Assembly (NCBI RefSeq): GCF_024498075.1
Contig: NZ_JANHOF010000014.1
Span: forward strand, 1-64,000
Direction: 5' to 3'
Length of the DNA stretch: 64,000 nt
Source: Paenibacillus mendelii
Lineage (GTDB): Bacteria > Bacillota > Bacilli > Paenibacillales > Paenibacillaceae
Position 1 is the stretch's first letter, and each line of letters begins with the position of its first letter. Shown in pieces: positions 51,356-60,315 of this stretch. The notes under the pieces are model-generated. The model saw only the letters and a program-made list of their open reading frames with translations. It was not told the origin of the DNA and did no database searches. The position numbers and the translations under genes were made by a program.

Positions 51356-52462
51356 ATGGAGAATTCATCAATTCCGGTCATTGTGATCAGCGGTTTTCTC
51401 GGCAGCGGCAAGACGACGCTGCTGCTGCGGCTGCTGAACGGCGCCAGAACAAACGGGTTACGGGCCTCCGTGCTCATGAACGAAATCGGTGCCATCGATG
51501 TGGATGGAAGACTGGTAAGCGGAGAAACGGCTAGTCAAATGCTGGAGCGCGTAACGGAAGGATGCCTCTGCTGCACGAAGAAGAGTGAGCTCGCCCACTG
51601 CTTGGAACGGCTTGTGCTGCGGCAGCCTGACGTCATTCTAATGGAGCTGACGGGCGTGGCGAATCCCGAGGAAATCGTCGAAGCAATGAGCGAGCCTGCC
51701 ATCCTAGGCAAGGTAGCGCTCCACCGGATCGTTACCGTTCTGGATGCCGAGCATGCCACGGATTACAATAGTATTTTCTCGACCGACCGGGAGCTCGTAC
51801 ATACGTTGAGACGTCAAATCGAAGCAGCCGATATCGTACTCGGGAATAAAGCCGATTTAATTTCGGCCAAAACAGCGGCAAAGGTGGAGGGTATGGTCCG
51901 CGGCCGCAATCCCCATTGTCAGCTCATCCCAACGGAGCGCTGCGCAATTGATCCTATGCTTATACTAAGCGGCATTGTATCCCGAACGGTCCAAACCGTT
52001 CCGGTGAGCCGGGTTCGTGCGTCAGTCCCGGTGCAACTGAACCGGAAGGCTCCAGCAGCCGGAGTGAAGCACAGCTCCGGCACGGCTGTGCAGACTTCCG
52101 AATGGAATCGCGACAGCCCTTCATCCGCATTGGCGGATCATCCCGGCGGGGAACCGGCAGCCGGCAGCCCTTCCCGCTCTTACACCCGCATACAGACGGT
52201 TGCGATCTATCCGGACACCGCACCGCATGTTTCGCGCCGCAGCTTCGAAGCGTTCTTCAGCGGACGCGGTCAAGCATGCCTTCGGGCCAAAGGCTACATG
52301 CCATATGGTGATAATGGCGCTATGCTCCTCTTTCAATATGCCGGCAAGCGCTTCGAATGGCAGCCGGCCGATTATACGGGCACGCCTTACTTTGTCATGA
52401 TTGGCATCGACCTCGCTGAAGATCAAATTATACGCGAGTGGCAGAAGCTCATGCGGCGTTAG
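51356..52462 (+). CDS. Second CobW-family GTPase
   Basis: The 368-residue protein has Walker A SGFLGSGKTTLLLRLL, the CxCC motif in GCLCCTKKSEL, ELTGVANPEE and a GNKAD motif. A low-complexity linker (about residues 225-285) and a C-terminal CobW domain (FFSGRGQACLRAKGY...) follow. It is diverged from the copy at 46263 and lacks a His-rich linker. I see no Zur-like box upstream, so it may serve another metal or be constitutive. AAAGGAG lies 11 bases before the ATG chosen. Confidence 0.83.
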   Translation: MENSSIPVIVISGFLGSGKTTLLLRLLNGARTNGLRASVLMNEIGAIDVDGRLVSGETASQMLERVTEGCLCCTKKSELAHCLERLVLRQPDVILMELTGVANPEEIVEAMSEPAILGKVALHRIVTVLDAEHATDYNSIFSTDRELVHTLRRQIEAADIVLGNKADLISAKTAAKVEGMVRGRNPHCQLIPTERCAIDPMLILSGIVSRTVQTVPVSRVRASVPVQLNRKAPAAGVKHSSGTAVQTSEWNRDSPSSALADHPGGEPAAGSPSRSYTRIQTVAIYPDTAPHVSRRSFEAFFSGRGQACLRAKGYMPYGDNGAMLLFQYAGKRFEWQPADYTGTPYFVMIGIDLAEDQIIREWQKLMRR

Positions 52463-52556
52463 CCGCACGTCCAATATTTATGGGCAAGTATCGCAGCAGT
52501 TCATAGACGGGGCATAGGCTGCTAACTTCTACTCCAAGCATTGGAGGCGTCGTTAG

Positions 52557-52670
52557 ATGGCCTTTGCTCCATTTACTCCCTATCCATATCCCCCGTACCA
52601 TATCCCTACGACTATGAATGGTTCTTTATTATTCGTATTTATAGTAGAATGGGGAAGCTACTTTATCTGA
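52557..52670 (+). CDS. Small Pro/Tyr-rich hydrophobic peptide
   Basis: A 37-residue frame (MAFAPFTPYPYPPYHIP, then NGSLLFVFIVEWGSYF) has GGAGG nine bases before its ATG. The N-terminus is Pro/Tyr-rich and the C-terminus hydrophobic. It lies 15 bases before the coiled-coil gene. Similar short Pro/Tyr peptides occur in spore-coat contexts, but that is only a suggestion. No family is recognised. Confidence 0.45.
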   Translation: MAFAPFTPYPYPPYHIPTTMNGSLLFVFIVEWGSYFI

Positions 52671-52685
52671 TTATGAGGTGTTCGA

Positions 52686-53000
52686 ATGTCTATTAATCTT
52701 ACACAAGCTTTCATACAGCGGTTGAACCGGGAAATCGCCGCGCTTCAACAGGAAAGCATGAGCGTGCAGAAGAAGAAGGAACAAGCACTGTCTAAGCTCA
52801 AACAACTGCAGCGTCACACGAAAATAAGCGCATCTCCCAGCGATTTGAACAATACCCTGAGCCGCATCAACAAGCTAAGTAAAGAAATCGCAGAACTCAA
52901 CAGCACCCATCCGGTTCTACTTAAACAATTAGCAGCGAAAAAAGCCGCCCTTCAAGAGCAGCTATCTAAAAACAGAACAACAGAATCACCGGACAATTAG
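52686..53000 (+). CDS. Small coiled-coil protein
   Basis: The 104-residue protein is almost wholly helical, with heptad-like patterns at about residues 5-45 (FIQRLNREIAALQQESMSVQKKKEQALSKLKQLQ) and 55-95. It has no membrane segment. GAGGTG lies five bases before the ATG. Coiled-coil DNA- or partner-binding roles are possible. No family is recognised. Confidence 0.6.
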   Translation: MSINLTQAFIQRLNREIAALQQESMSVQKKKEQALSKLKQLQRHTKISASPSDLNNTLSRINKLSKEIAELNSTHPVLLKQLAAKKAALQEQLSKNRTTESPDN

Positions 53001-53136
53001 ACTCCCAGCTTTATTTCCCCGTCCCCTCCTCGAACCCCTATTCCATCTATGAAACGCGTGAATGAACCCCGCAGGGGGTAGAAATCATCCTGTTTCCGTA
53101 GTGCTTGTTTGCTCATGCTGATGACGGACTCTCCTT

Positions 53137-53943
53137 CTAAATGGCAACCAGCTGCGGAACGCGGTTCTTGAACTGGACAATCTCCCGGATATGATAGGAC
53201 TTCAATAGCTCGATTGCCTCGCTGAAGCCCCTCTCATAATGGCTTAAACGATGCGCGTCCGATCCGAGCGAGAACAGCCTGCCGCCCAAATCGACATACA
53301 TCTTGAGCAAATAAGAATGAGGGTGGATCCAGCCTTGGCGGAACAATCCGGCCGTGTTCAGCTCGAGCGCCTTATCCTTCCTTATGATGACCTTCATGAT
53401 GTCATAGAGGATCGCATGTGCTTGCTCATAATGCTCCAGGCCGATCGCACGCTTGGAATAACGGGCGAAATAATCAAGATGCGCCACGACATCGTAATGG
53501 TCCATTTCATTCACCGCATGGAACACATGCGTAAAGTAATCGGCGAACACCCGCTCAAGCGGCTGTTCGTGGTAAGCATCCTCCGCGAAATCCAGCACGC
53601 CGTTATTGTGGACGGAGAGCAGGACAAGGTCGAAGGAGTGCTGCCGTAAATACGCATTGATTTCGTTGATATATTCCTGTCGGTACCCGACCTCGATGCC
53701 TTGACGGATATCGATCTCGTATTTGCTGCGCAGCTTAGCGGCTTCACGCTCGTATGCCGGCATATCAATCAGAACGTCTTTCTTGAAAAATTTGCAATCA
53801 TAATCAAAATGATCGGTCGTGACGACAAACTTCTTCCCCAGCATCTGGGCATGACGGACGATCGCCTCCAGTTCCTCGGTTGAATCGGGCGAGTACCGGG
53901 TATGAACATGCTGGTCTACGATATTCGGCGATACTTGCATCAT
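53137..53943 (-). CDS. PHP-domain phosphoesterase (histidinol-phosphatase-like)
   Basis: The 268-residue PHP enzyme has the full metal-site set: DQHVHTRYS, TTDHFDYD, GIEVGYR, LSVHNNG, VVAHLDYFARYS and GSDAHRLSHY. These are the features of HisK/HisJ-type trinuclear phosphoesterases. It lies alone with transport genes, not in a his operon, so the substrate is probably another phosphate monoester. The ATG at 53943 follows AAGGATTAC. The longer frame to 53973 lacks a site. It follows the DeoR-type gene by 36 bases. Confidence 0.85.
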   Translation of the reverse strand: MMQVSPNIVDQHVHTRYSPDSTEELEAIVRHAQMLGKKFVVTTDHFDYDCKFFKKDVLIDMPAYEREAAKLRSKYEIDIRQGIEVGYRQEYINEINAYLRQHSFDLVLLSVHNNGVLDFAEDAYHEQPLERVFADYFTHVFHAVNEMDHYDVVAHLDYFARYSKRAIGLEHYEQAHAILYDIMKVIIRKDKALELNTAGLFRQGWIHPHSYLLKMYVDLGGRLFSLGSDAHRLSHYERGFSEAIELLKSYHIREIVQFKNRVPQLVAI

Positions 53944-53979
53944 GTAATCCTTCCTGCGTCCATAATCGAGCATGCGTTA

Positions 53980-54756
53980 TTAGGCTTTGATCCATTGAAC
54001 CCCTTCGCTTTCCAGCTGATTAATCCAGTCGCTGGGAGGCTCGCTATCGCATATGACATGATTCACGTCATTGAATTCAGTATATTTGTACATGGATTTC
54101 GCTTCGATCTTCGTATGATCGACGACAAGAAACACTTCGCTTGAGCGCAGAATCATGCGCTTCAGAAAATTGCCCTCGTCGATATGATAGGTGGTGATCC
54201 CATTGATGATGGAATAGCCGTTCGCACCGATGAAGGCTTTGTCGATATTCAATTTATCCAGCATGTCCATCATCGCGGTTCCTGTTGCAAACATCTGATC
54301 CGTGTCGATCTCGCCGCCCAAGAAGATGATTCTTCCGGTAAAGAAGCCGGATTTCTTCCGTTCGATCAATTGGTTCAAAATCGAGACGCATCCGACGATA
54401 ATGGTCAGATTATGCTTGTTGTGCAAATGCTTCGCGATTTGGAGCGTTGTCGTGCCTACGCCGAACGCGATGACATCGTAATCCTGAATATATTCCGCCG
54501 CTTTCTTGCCGACCTGCTTCTTCTCATCGATATTGATGTCATGTCTTTGATTGAAAGGCGCTTCATACAATCTGAAGTTCGGCTTGATGGCTCCGCCATG
54601 GACGATAAGCAGCTTATTCTCCTGATTGAGAAGCTCCAGGTCTCTGCGGATTGTGACCTTCGATACCATCAGCCTCTCCGCCAAACCGTTCACCGTCACT
54701 CTGCCATTCGCGTTCAATTCGGCCAAAATCAAACTCATCCGCTCCACTTGCAGCAT
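53980..54756 (-). CDS. DeoR/GlpR-family transcriptional regulator
   Basis: The 258-residue regulator has the DeoR helix-turn-helix (about residues 1-56: LNANGRVTVNGLAERLMVSKVTIRRDLELL) and the sugar-phosphate-sensing DeoRC domain (about 75-235, with GVGTTTLQIAKHL and AFIGANGYS). DeoR proteins usually respond to phosphorylated sugars or polyols, which fits phosphoesterase and importer neighbours. The ATG at 54756 follows GTGGAG by five bases. The inverted repeat at 60191 is a candidate target. Confidence 0.88.
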   Translation of the reverse strand: MLQVERMSLILAELNANGRVTVNGLAERLMVSKVTIRRDLELLNQENKLLIVHGGAIKPNFRLYEAPFNQRHDINIDEKKQVGKKAAEYIQDYDVIAFGVGTTTLQIAKHLHNKHNLTIIVGCVSILNQLIERKKSGFFTGRIIFLGGEIDTDQMFATGTAMMDMLDKLNIDKAFIGANGYSIINGITTYHIDEGNFLKRMILRSSEVFLVVDHTKIEAKSMYKYTEFNDVNHVICDSEPPSDWINQLESEGVQWIKA

Positions 54757-54839
54757 TGTTACTCCACGCCCTCTCCATTTCATTTCGTGAGGCCGGAAAA
54801 CCTCGCGCGAACGCTCCGTATCCCGGCCTGTTGGAACCG

Positions 54840-55790
54840 TTAATCCAAATAAATCGGATTCGTATAAGCACTCTTACCATATTTGTCGATACATTCGATC
54901 CGGATATATTTCTCCGTTCCCTGCAGCTTCTTTCTAAGCTGCGTTACATTCTCGCCGATCTCGATTTGATATTGGTGGCGGTCCCCGTTCATATAGATCC
55001 GCTGAACAGGCGAGCATTCGAAGATAACCTCATCATCGACGATCCGGAAATCATAAATTTCAGGACCGGTCGAGGAATAGAAGCTGCCTTGGAGCAGCGC
55101 TTCGATAATCGCATTGCGGGACAGCTCCTTCGCCTTGACGACGACCCAGCCGCCGAAGGAATCATTGTATGGCGAATCGAGCGGAATCCGGTTATGATTA
55201 TCGTCCGTGGCCGTACCGTACAACCGCTTGCCTCTGCGGAGCAGGCTGTCCCACAGAATCTTCGCATTACCCATATTCTCCTGCCATTCGGAGCAGTGGT
55301 TATAGATCTCGATGGCGAACAGATTGTCAAGCTCGATCAAGTCCTGCCACTCGACGATGGACCAATGCGGATGGTTAAACATGACGATGTTGCCTCTGGC
55401 GACCATGTCGTCGATAAACGCTTGTGCGGTGGAGAAATCCTTGAAGTCCTCCCACTTGATCGGCTCCATATGCTTCAGCGGCTCACGCGTCGCATTCCGG
55501 ATATGATCATCGGTTCCCAGAATAACATGAAGATGGAAGATGCGATAGTCGCCGGCCGGCATGCGGATGCCAACTTCACTGGAAGGAAGCGTAATAAAAT
55601 CCGCTTCGTTCTGATCCTCGAAATTGGAGAAGAAATCATGCTCGGAGTGAGCCAGAAAATGATAGCCTTTCTCTTTATACGCGGCCCGAAGCTGATCGGT
55701 CGTAAGATCCCCATCGGAGAGTGTGGAGTGACAATGCAAATTCCCTTTGTACCAGCTGCCTTCGTTCATAAATCCGTCTGCTGTTCTCAT
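54840..55790 (-). CDS. PHP-domain hydrolase
   Basis: The 316-residue protein has PHP metal motifs GNLHCHSTLSDGD, HFLAHSEHDFF, LPSSEVG, FNHPHW and TATDDNHN in an N-terminal domain (about residues 10-215). A C-terminal beta-sandwich-like part (about 220-316) follows. It differs from the PHP protein at 53137, so the cluster has two distinct phosphoesterases. Family members hydrolyse phosphomonoesters or cyclic phosphodiesters. AGGAGG precedes the ATG. It lies between the regulator and the binding-protein gene. Confidence 0.82.
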   Translation of the reverse strand: MRTADGFMNEGSWYKGNLHCHSTLSDGDLTTDQLRAAYKEKGYHFLAHSEHDFFSNFEDQNEADFITLPSSEVGIRMPAGDYRIFHLHVILGTDDHIRNATREPLKHMEPIKWEDFKDFSTAQAFIDDMVARGNIVMFNHPHWSIVEWQDLIELDNLFAIEIYNHCSEWQENMGNAKILWDSLLRRGKRLYGTATDDNHNRIPLDSPYNDSFGGWVVVKAKELSRNAIIEALLQGSFYSSTGPEIYDFRIVDDEVIFECSPVQRIYMNGDRHQYQIEIGENVTQLRKKLQGTEKYIRIECIDKYGKSAYTNPIYLD

Positions 55791-55819
55791 GCCGCTTTGC
55801 CTCCTAATTGTCTGTTTGC

Positions 55820-57151
55820 TTATTTGTTTTCGTCCATAATTTGCTGGGATTTCTCCGCTGCCTTTTGAATCAGCTGCTTAGGATCTTGGTTCGTATCGAT
55901 CAAAGCTAGCCGCAGATCCTCGACGATCGTCGTATACATTGCCCGCCAGTTTTTCTGCCATGGACGCTTGTGGGCGTACTGCAGCTGATCGATGCCTACC
56001 TTGTACTGCGGGAATTCTTTATACAAGGCTTGTATCGCTTCGGTTTCGAGCGATGACTTCGTAATAGGGAAGTAGCCGGAGTTCTTGAAGAACGATACGA
56101 CGAAATCATCGCTGGCCAAGAATTCGAAAAATTTGCCTGCCGCTTTCTTCTGCTCTTCCGTCGCGCTGTCCAGAATGATCATGTTGGCTCCGCCGGTAAC
56201 CATTGAATTCTTCTCGCCCGCGGGCTGGAATGCGACCTGCAGGTCGAATGGCTGCGATTCCTTTAACAGCGGCCCCAACGAACCGGTGGAATCCAGCATC
56301 ATTGCCGCTTTTCCTTCCATAAACTTCTGCTTCACCAGATCGGACTGGCTGTCCTGCGAACCATAAGGGCTGAACATCGCCTTCTCCTTGACCATGTTTT
56401 GCCACAGCTCGACGATTTTCCAGCCCTTCTCATTGCCGAACTCGACCTTCGAGCCATCCTCGCTTACAATCTCACCGCCGTACGAATAGACCGCCGACTC
56501 CCAGAACCAGGCATCGCTGTCCCAATGGGAGGCGAATCCGTAAATCTCTTTATTCGGCTGGGCGGCTTTCTTCGCAAATTCATAGAGCTCGTCCCATGTC
56601 TTCGGGCCTTCCGCCGGCAAGCCCGCCGCTTTGAGCAAATCCGCGTTCAAGTATAGAATCGGCGTGCTCCGGTTCATCGGCGCCGCTTTGAATATGCCAT
56701 CCACATAGCTGGAGCGGGTCAAGCCTTCAATATAGTTATCAATGGCTTCTTTGGACATATATTGACTCAAATCGGCTGCGACCGGATGGTAGCGGGTCAG
56801 GAATGATTCTTCGATTTGCGCGATGACAGGCGTCTTCTTCGCGACCAAAGCCGCTTCCAGCTTCTCGGCTACGCCATCGTAGCCGCCTTGGCCGGAAACG
56901 ACGACCTCGATCCCCGGGTTCGCTTCATTAAATTGCTTCGCGGCGTCGAAGAGATATTTGCCGTTCGAATTGCTGGAATCCCAAATCGACCACATATCGA
57001 CGACGACCTTCTCTTGCTTGCCGCCATCTCCGCTTCCGACCTGCCCCGCATTGTTTGCCTTCGAATCGGAAGTGCCGCATCCCGCAAATAAACCTGCTAT
57101 TATCGTGCCTACTAAAGCGATTGAAGACATTTTCTTTACAGTTGGTCTCAT
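55820..57151 (-). CDS. ABC transporter substrate-binding lipoprotein (sugar/glycerophosphodiester type)
   Basis: The 443-residue lipoprotein has a lipobox ending LFAGC (Cys about residue 25) and the family-1 solute-binding fold: IEVVVSGQGGYDGVAEKLEAALVAKKTPVIAQ, GIFKAAPMNRSTPILYLNADLLKAAGLPAEGPKTWDEL and GGANMIILDSATEEQKKAAGKFFEFL. These are close to UgpB/MalE-type proteins, and the N-terminal PVIAQ and MNRSTPILYLN stretches recall UgpB. A glycerophosphodiester or related substrate is likely but not certain. GGAGGAG precedes the ATG. Confidence 0.83.
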   Translation of the reverse strand: MRPTVKKMSSIALVGTIIAGLFAGCGTSDSKANNAGQVGSGDGGKQEKVVVDMWSIWDSSNSNGKYLFDAAKQFNEANPGIEVVVSGQGGYDGVAEKLEAALVAKKTPVIAQIEESFLTRYHPVAADLSQYMSKEAIDNYIEGLTRSSYVDGIFKAAPMNRSTPILYLNADLLKAAGLPAEGPKTWDELYEFAKKAAQPNKEIYGFASHWDSDAWFWESAVYSYGGEIVSEDGSKVEFGNEKGWKIVELWQNMVKEKAMFSPYGSQDSQSDLVKQKFMEGKAAMMLDSTGSLGPLLKESQPFDLQVAFQPAGEKNSMVTGGANMIILDSATEEQKKAAGKFFEFLASDDFVVSFFKNSGYFPITKSSLETEAIQALYKEFPQYKVGIDQLQYAHKRPWQKNWRAMYTTIVEDLRLALIDTNQDPKQLIQKAAEKSQQIMDENK

Positions 57152-57235
57152 CGGTTAAATCTCCTCCATTATTTGATGCCGTACATGTCTTCTCTCTTTG
57201 CCGCAGTGACCGCTAGCAAACACCCCCTTAAAAGA

Positions 57236-58057
57236 CTATTTAATTCCGCCATAGACGAACGCATTCTTGATAAAGCGGTTCGCAAACAAGTAAAGGACGA
57301 GAATGGGCGCCATCAATAACACATTGCCCGCCATTGATATATTCCATTGATTGACCCCGTCGCCGACGTCCAGCAAGCCTTTCACCGCAATCGGCAGTGT
57401 CCGCACCGACTCGGAATTGGTCAGAATGAGCGTCCAGAAATAATCGTTCCACTTTCCGATGGCGGTGAACAGCATGACGGTGATTATATACGGCTTGGCG
57501 ATCGGCAGCATGATCCGGATCATGATTTTCAGCTCGGTCGCTTTATCCAGCTTGGCCGCATCCAACAGCTCGTTATTGATTTGCTTGAACGCCTGCGTCA
57601 TGAAGAAGATCGCGAAGGACGAATACGTGAACGGAATGATCAGTCCCTGATACGTATCGATCCATCCGAAATCGCTGAGCAGCACATAGATCGGAACGAA
57701 CGTGACTTGAGCCGGGAGCATTAAATCAACCAGGACCAGCGCGAAAAAGAATCCCGACAGTGCGAATTTCTTTCTGGCGAATGCATACGCCGCAGGCACG
57801 CAGACGAATAGCTGGCCGGCCATCGTCAGCACCGTTACTATGATGGAATTTAGGCCGAAGTGAAAAAACTTCACTCTCACCCATGCCTCGACATAATTGC
57901 TGAACTGCAGCGATTTCGGCAGCATCGCCGGCGGAAATTGAATGGACTCGATATAGGTTTTGAGCGATGTACTGATCATCCAAAAGAACGGAAAGATAAA
58001 AATAAGCATCAAAGCTATCATAAGCATGGAACGAAGTATTCGGATCGCCAGTTTCAT
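57236..58057 (-). CDS. ABC transporter permease (MalG/UgpE type)
   Basis: The 273-residue permease has six membrane segments and the EAA loop (EINNELLDAAKLDKATELKIMIRIMLPIAKPYI-like QINNELLDAAKLDKATELKIMIRIMLP). It pairs with the MalF-type permease 24 bases upstream. Both are in the operon with the binding protein and ATPase. Within carbohydrate ABC importers it is the UgpE/MalG-type partner. Confidence 0.88.
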   Translation of the reverse strand: MKLAIRILRSMLMIALMLIFIFPFFWMISTSLKTYIESIQFPPAMLPKSLQFSNYVEAWVRVKFFHFGLNSIIVTVLTMAGQLFVCVPAAYAFARKKFALSGFFFALVLVDLMLPAQVTFVPIYVLLSDFGWIDTYQGLIIPFTYSSFAIFFMTQAFKQINNELLDAAKLDKATELKIMIRIMLPIAKPYIITVMLFTAIGKWNDYFWTLILTNSESVRTLPIAVKGLLDVGDGVNQWNISMAGNVLLMAPILVLYLFANRFIKNAFVYGGIK

Positions 58058-58081
58058 CGTGTGCTTCTCTTCCTCCGCTGA

Positions 58082-59035
58082 TTAGTAATGAACTTTCTTG
58101 GAGAAAAACATAAAGTTCAACAAAGAGATGAAGCCAATTAAAATGAGAAATAGTACAGATGCCGCCATGGCCTTGCCGAGCTGAAATTTCAAAAATCCGA
58201 TTTGATAAATCCAATGTACGATCAAATTGGAGGAGCCCTGCGGACCCCCGCCCGTCATCAGGTTCACGACGTCGAACGAGCTGAACGCGCCGATCGTGGA
58301 CGTGATCAGAAGAAAGAACAGCGTCGGCGATAATAACGGAATCGTAATCCGGAACAGCGTACTCCATCTGCCCGACCGATCCAGCTTCGCAGCCTCATAA
58401 ATATAGCTCGGAATGCTCTGCAGACCCGCAATGACGATCATTGCGCTGAAGCCGAGCCCCTTCCAGATCGAGACGATCATGATCGACAACAGCGATGTCT
58501 TCGGACTCATCATCCACAGCTGGGGCTCGAAGCCGAACATCTTCAGTACGTAATTCACAATGCCCATTTGCGGATCCAGCAGCCACATCCACATGATGGT
58601 GACCGACACGAACGAAACGATATGAGGCGTAAAGATGACGCTCTGCACGAGATTGGTCAAGAAGGTGCTCTTCTGCAGCAGAATGCCTATCATCAACGCA
58701 AATATCAAGCCGAAGCATACGGTAAAGAAGGCGTAGATCAACGTATTCTTCAATACCTGCATGGAATCGGGATCGGCGAATATGGACCGGTAATTATTAA
58801 ATCCGGCAAAGCTCTGCTCGCCTGTGACTACATCCCAATTCATAAAGCTGACTTTGACCGCGAACAGGATCGGATACAAGGAGAAGATCGAGACCAAGAT
58901 GACCGCCGGCGCGATGAGCACATACGGATTTTGCAGCACCTTGTTCAAGGCGCGGGGCAGCATTCTTCCGGGCTTCATCAACGTGGGGCCGCCCTTCTTA
59001 TCGTGCAGCTGCTTCGCCGGAATGTTCTCTTGCAA
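58082..59035 (-). CDS. ABC transporter permease (MalF/UgpA type)
   Basis: The 317-residue permease has six membrane segments and the EAA loop IPSYIYEAAKLDRSGRWSTLFRITIPLLSPT. It belongs to the MalF/UgpA class. The TTG at 59035 has GAGGG eight bases upstream and overlaps the ATPase end by 38 bases. An ATG at 58978 is an alternative. It is the first permease of the pair. Confidence 0.87.
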   Translation of the reverse strand: MQENIPAKQLHDKKGGPTLMKPGRMLPRALNKVLQNPYVLIAPAVILVSIFSLYPILFAVKVSFMNWDVVTGEQSFAGFNNYRSIFADPDSMQVLKNTLIYAFFTVCFGLIFALMIGILLQKSTFLTNLVQSVIFTPHIVSFVSVTIMWMWLLDPQMGIVNYVLKMFGFEPQLWMMSPKTSLLSIMIVSIWKGLGFSAMIVIAGLQSIPSYIYEAAKLDRSGRWSTLFRITIPLLSPTLFFLLITSTIGAFSSFDVVNLMTGGGPQGSSNLIVHWIYQIGFLKFQLGKAMAASVLFLILIGFISLLNFMFFSKKVHY

Positions 59036-60083
59036 CGTACACGCCCTCTTTCAATAAAATGGATTGCGTCAGCTGCAGGATTCGCCCAGCATCCCGAATA
59101 CGCTGTTCGTGCATATCGAAGAAAAACATGTCTTGCTCCGCCACATATACGCTCACGTTATCCCCAAACTCGCGCTCTTCCTCGGACTTCACGAGAATGG
59201 TGCCCATAGTGGTTCTCACATGGTATAAGCTGTCCATCCCCAGCGTTTCGCACGTCATAATTTCGCCCGGCAAGACGACCCCTTGGAATCGTTCCGGCAT
59301 CGTAAACCTTGCCCGCTGCGGCCGGAAACCCAATTGACAAGTCATTCGCAATGAAACGATGTTCATACCCGGATCTCCGATGAAGGTCGCAACGAATACG
59401 TTGTCCGGGTTGTTATAGACTTCCTTCGGCGTACCCGTCTGCATCACTCTGCCCTCGTTGAAGATGACAATATCCGTGCCCATCGTCATGGCTTCCACCT
59501 GGTCATGCGTGACAAACACGAACGTGGACTGCAGATTCTTATGGAGCTGGATCAATTCACTTCTCATCTGATTACGCAGCTTCGCGTCGAGATTGGACAA
59601 TGGCTCATCCATTAGGAAGACGCTCGTCTGCTTGGAAATCGCTCTGGCCAGCGCGATGCGCTGCCTTTGTCCTCCGGACAGCATGGACGGCATCGCATTG
59701 GCGTACTGCTCCAACCCCACCTGACTGATGACATGATCCAGGCGCCGTACGATATCTGCCTTCGACAGCCCTTGATTCTTCAGGCCGAACTCGATGTTTC
59801 GCTTTACGGTCATATGCGGATAGATCGCATAGTTCTGAAAAACCATGGCGACATCACGGTCTCCCGGCTCCAGCTTCGTGACGTTGGCAGCTCCAATGCG
59901 GATCATGCCTTCGGACACATCCTCGAGCCCGGCGATCATGCGCAGCGCGGTCGTTTTCCCGCAGCCCGACGGGCCGACAAGCACCGTAAACGAGCTGTCG
60001 CGTATTTCCAGATTCAACTGATCGATGACCGTTTTGCCATTCGGATACGTTTTTCGCACGTTTTCGAATTGAATCGCAGACAT
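58998..60083 (-). CDS. ABC transporter ATP-binding protein (MsmK/UgpC type)
   Basis: The 361-residue ATPase has Walker A GPSGCGKTTAL, signature LSGGQRQRIALARAI, Walker B VFLMDEPLSNLD, the H-loop FVTHDQVEAMTMG and an OB-fold C-terminus as in MalK/MsmK. The ATG at 60083 follows AGGAGGGATT. The frame open to 60134 is rejected. It is the first gene of the operon, behind the promoter at 60167-60195. Confidence 0.9.
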   Translation of the reverse strand: MSAIQFENVRKTYPNGKTVIDQLNLEIRDSSFTVLVGPSGCGKTTALRMIAGLEDVSEGMIRIGAANVTKLEPGDRDVAMVFQNYAIYPHMTVKRNIEFGLKNQGLSKADIVRRLDHVISQVGLEQYANAMPSMLSGGQRQRIALARAISKQTSVFLMDEPLSNLDAKLRNQMRSELIQLHKNLQSTFVFVTHDQVEAMTMGTDIVIFNEGRVMQTGTPKEVYNNPDNVFVATFIGDPGMNIVSLRMTCQLGFRPQRARFTMPERFQGVVLPGEIMTCETLGMDSLYHVRTTMGTILVKSEEEREFGDNVSVYVAEQDMFFFDMHEQRIRDAGRILQLTQSILLKEGVYVAREHSGEAAAR

Positions 60084-60166
60084 GTATAATCCCTCCTGCT
60101 TCTGTAAAGTGAGCCGTGTCTTTGTTTCCCTCACACTGGAAATCTTACGGGAGAAACGTAAAGGGA

Positions 60167-60201
60167 AGATTAACTATGAATGTTTATATTGTTAAGTTAA
60201 C
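60167..60201 (-). promoter_or_regulatory. Promoter and GTTAA-N-TTAAC operator of the ABC/PHP operon
   Basis: On the minus strand TTAACA (60190-60195) and TAATCT (60167-60172) are spaced 17 bases. The perfect 11-base inverted repeat GTTAAGTTAAC (60191-60201) overlaps the -35 and is a likely operator, perhaps for the DeoR-family protein of the cluster. Confidence 0.6.
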
Positions 60202-60249
60202 TTTTTTGTTGCTTTTTGTTCTTTTCAACCCATGAATCGGATTGAGATA

Positions 60250-60290
60250 AAAGAAAACAGCACCCCGGCCGGTAAGCAGAGGCGCTGTTT
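60250..60290 (-). terminator. Terminator of the MBL hydrolase gene
   Basis: On the minus strand AACAGC...GCTGTT arms with a GC-rich centre are followed by TTCTTTT, about 25 bases past the stop codon. Confidence 0.65.
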
Positions 60291-60315
60291 CTATAACGGA
60301 AGATCACGATTATCC

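Noticed and set aside
54756..55868. 370-codon plus-strand frame opposite the PHP hydrolase gene
   Set aside because: The PHP metal motifs on the minus strand are complete. The plus-strand frame is an antisense shadow.
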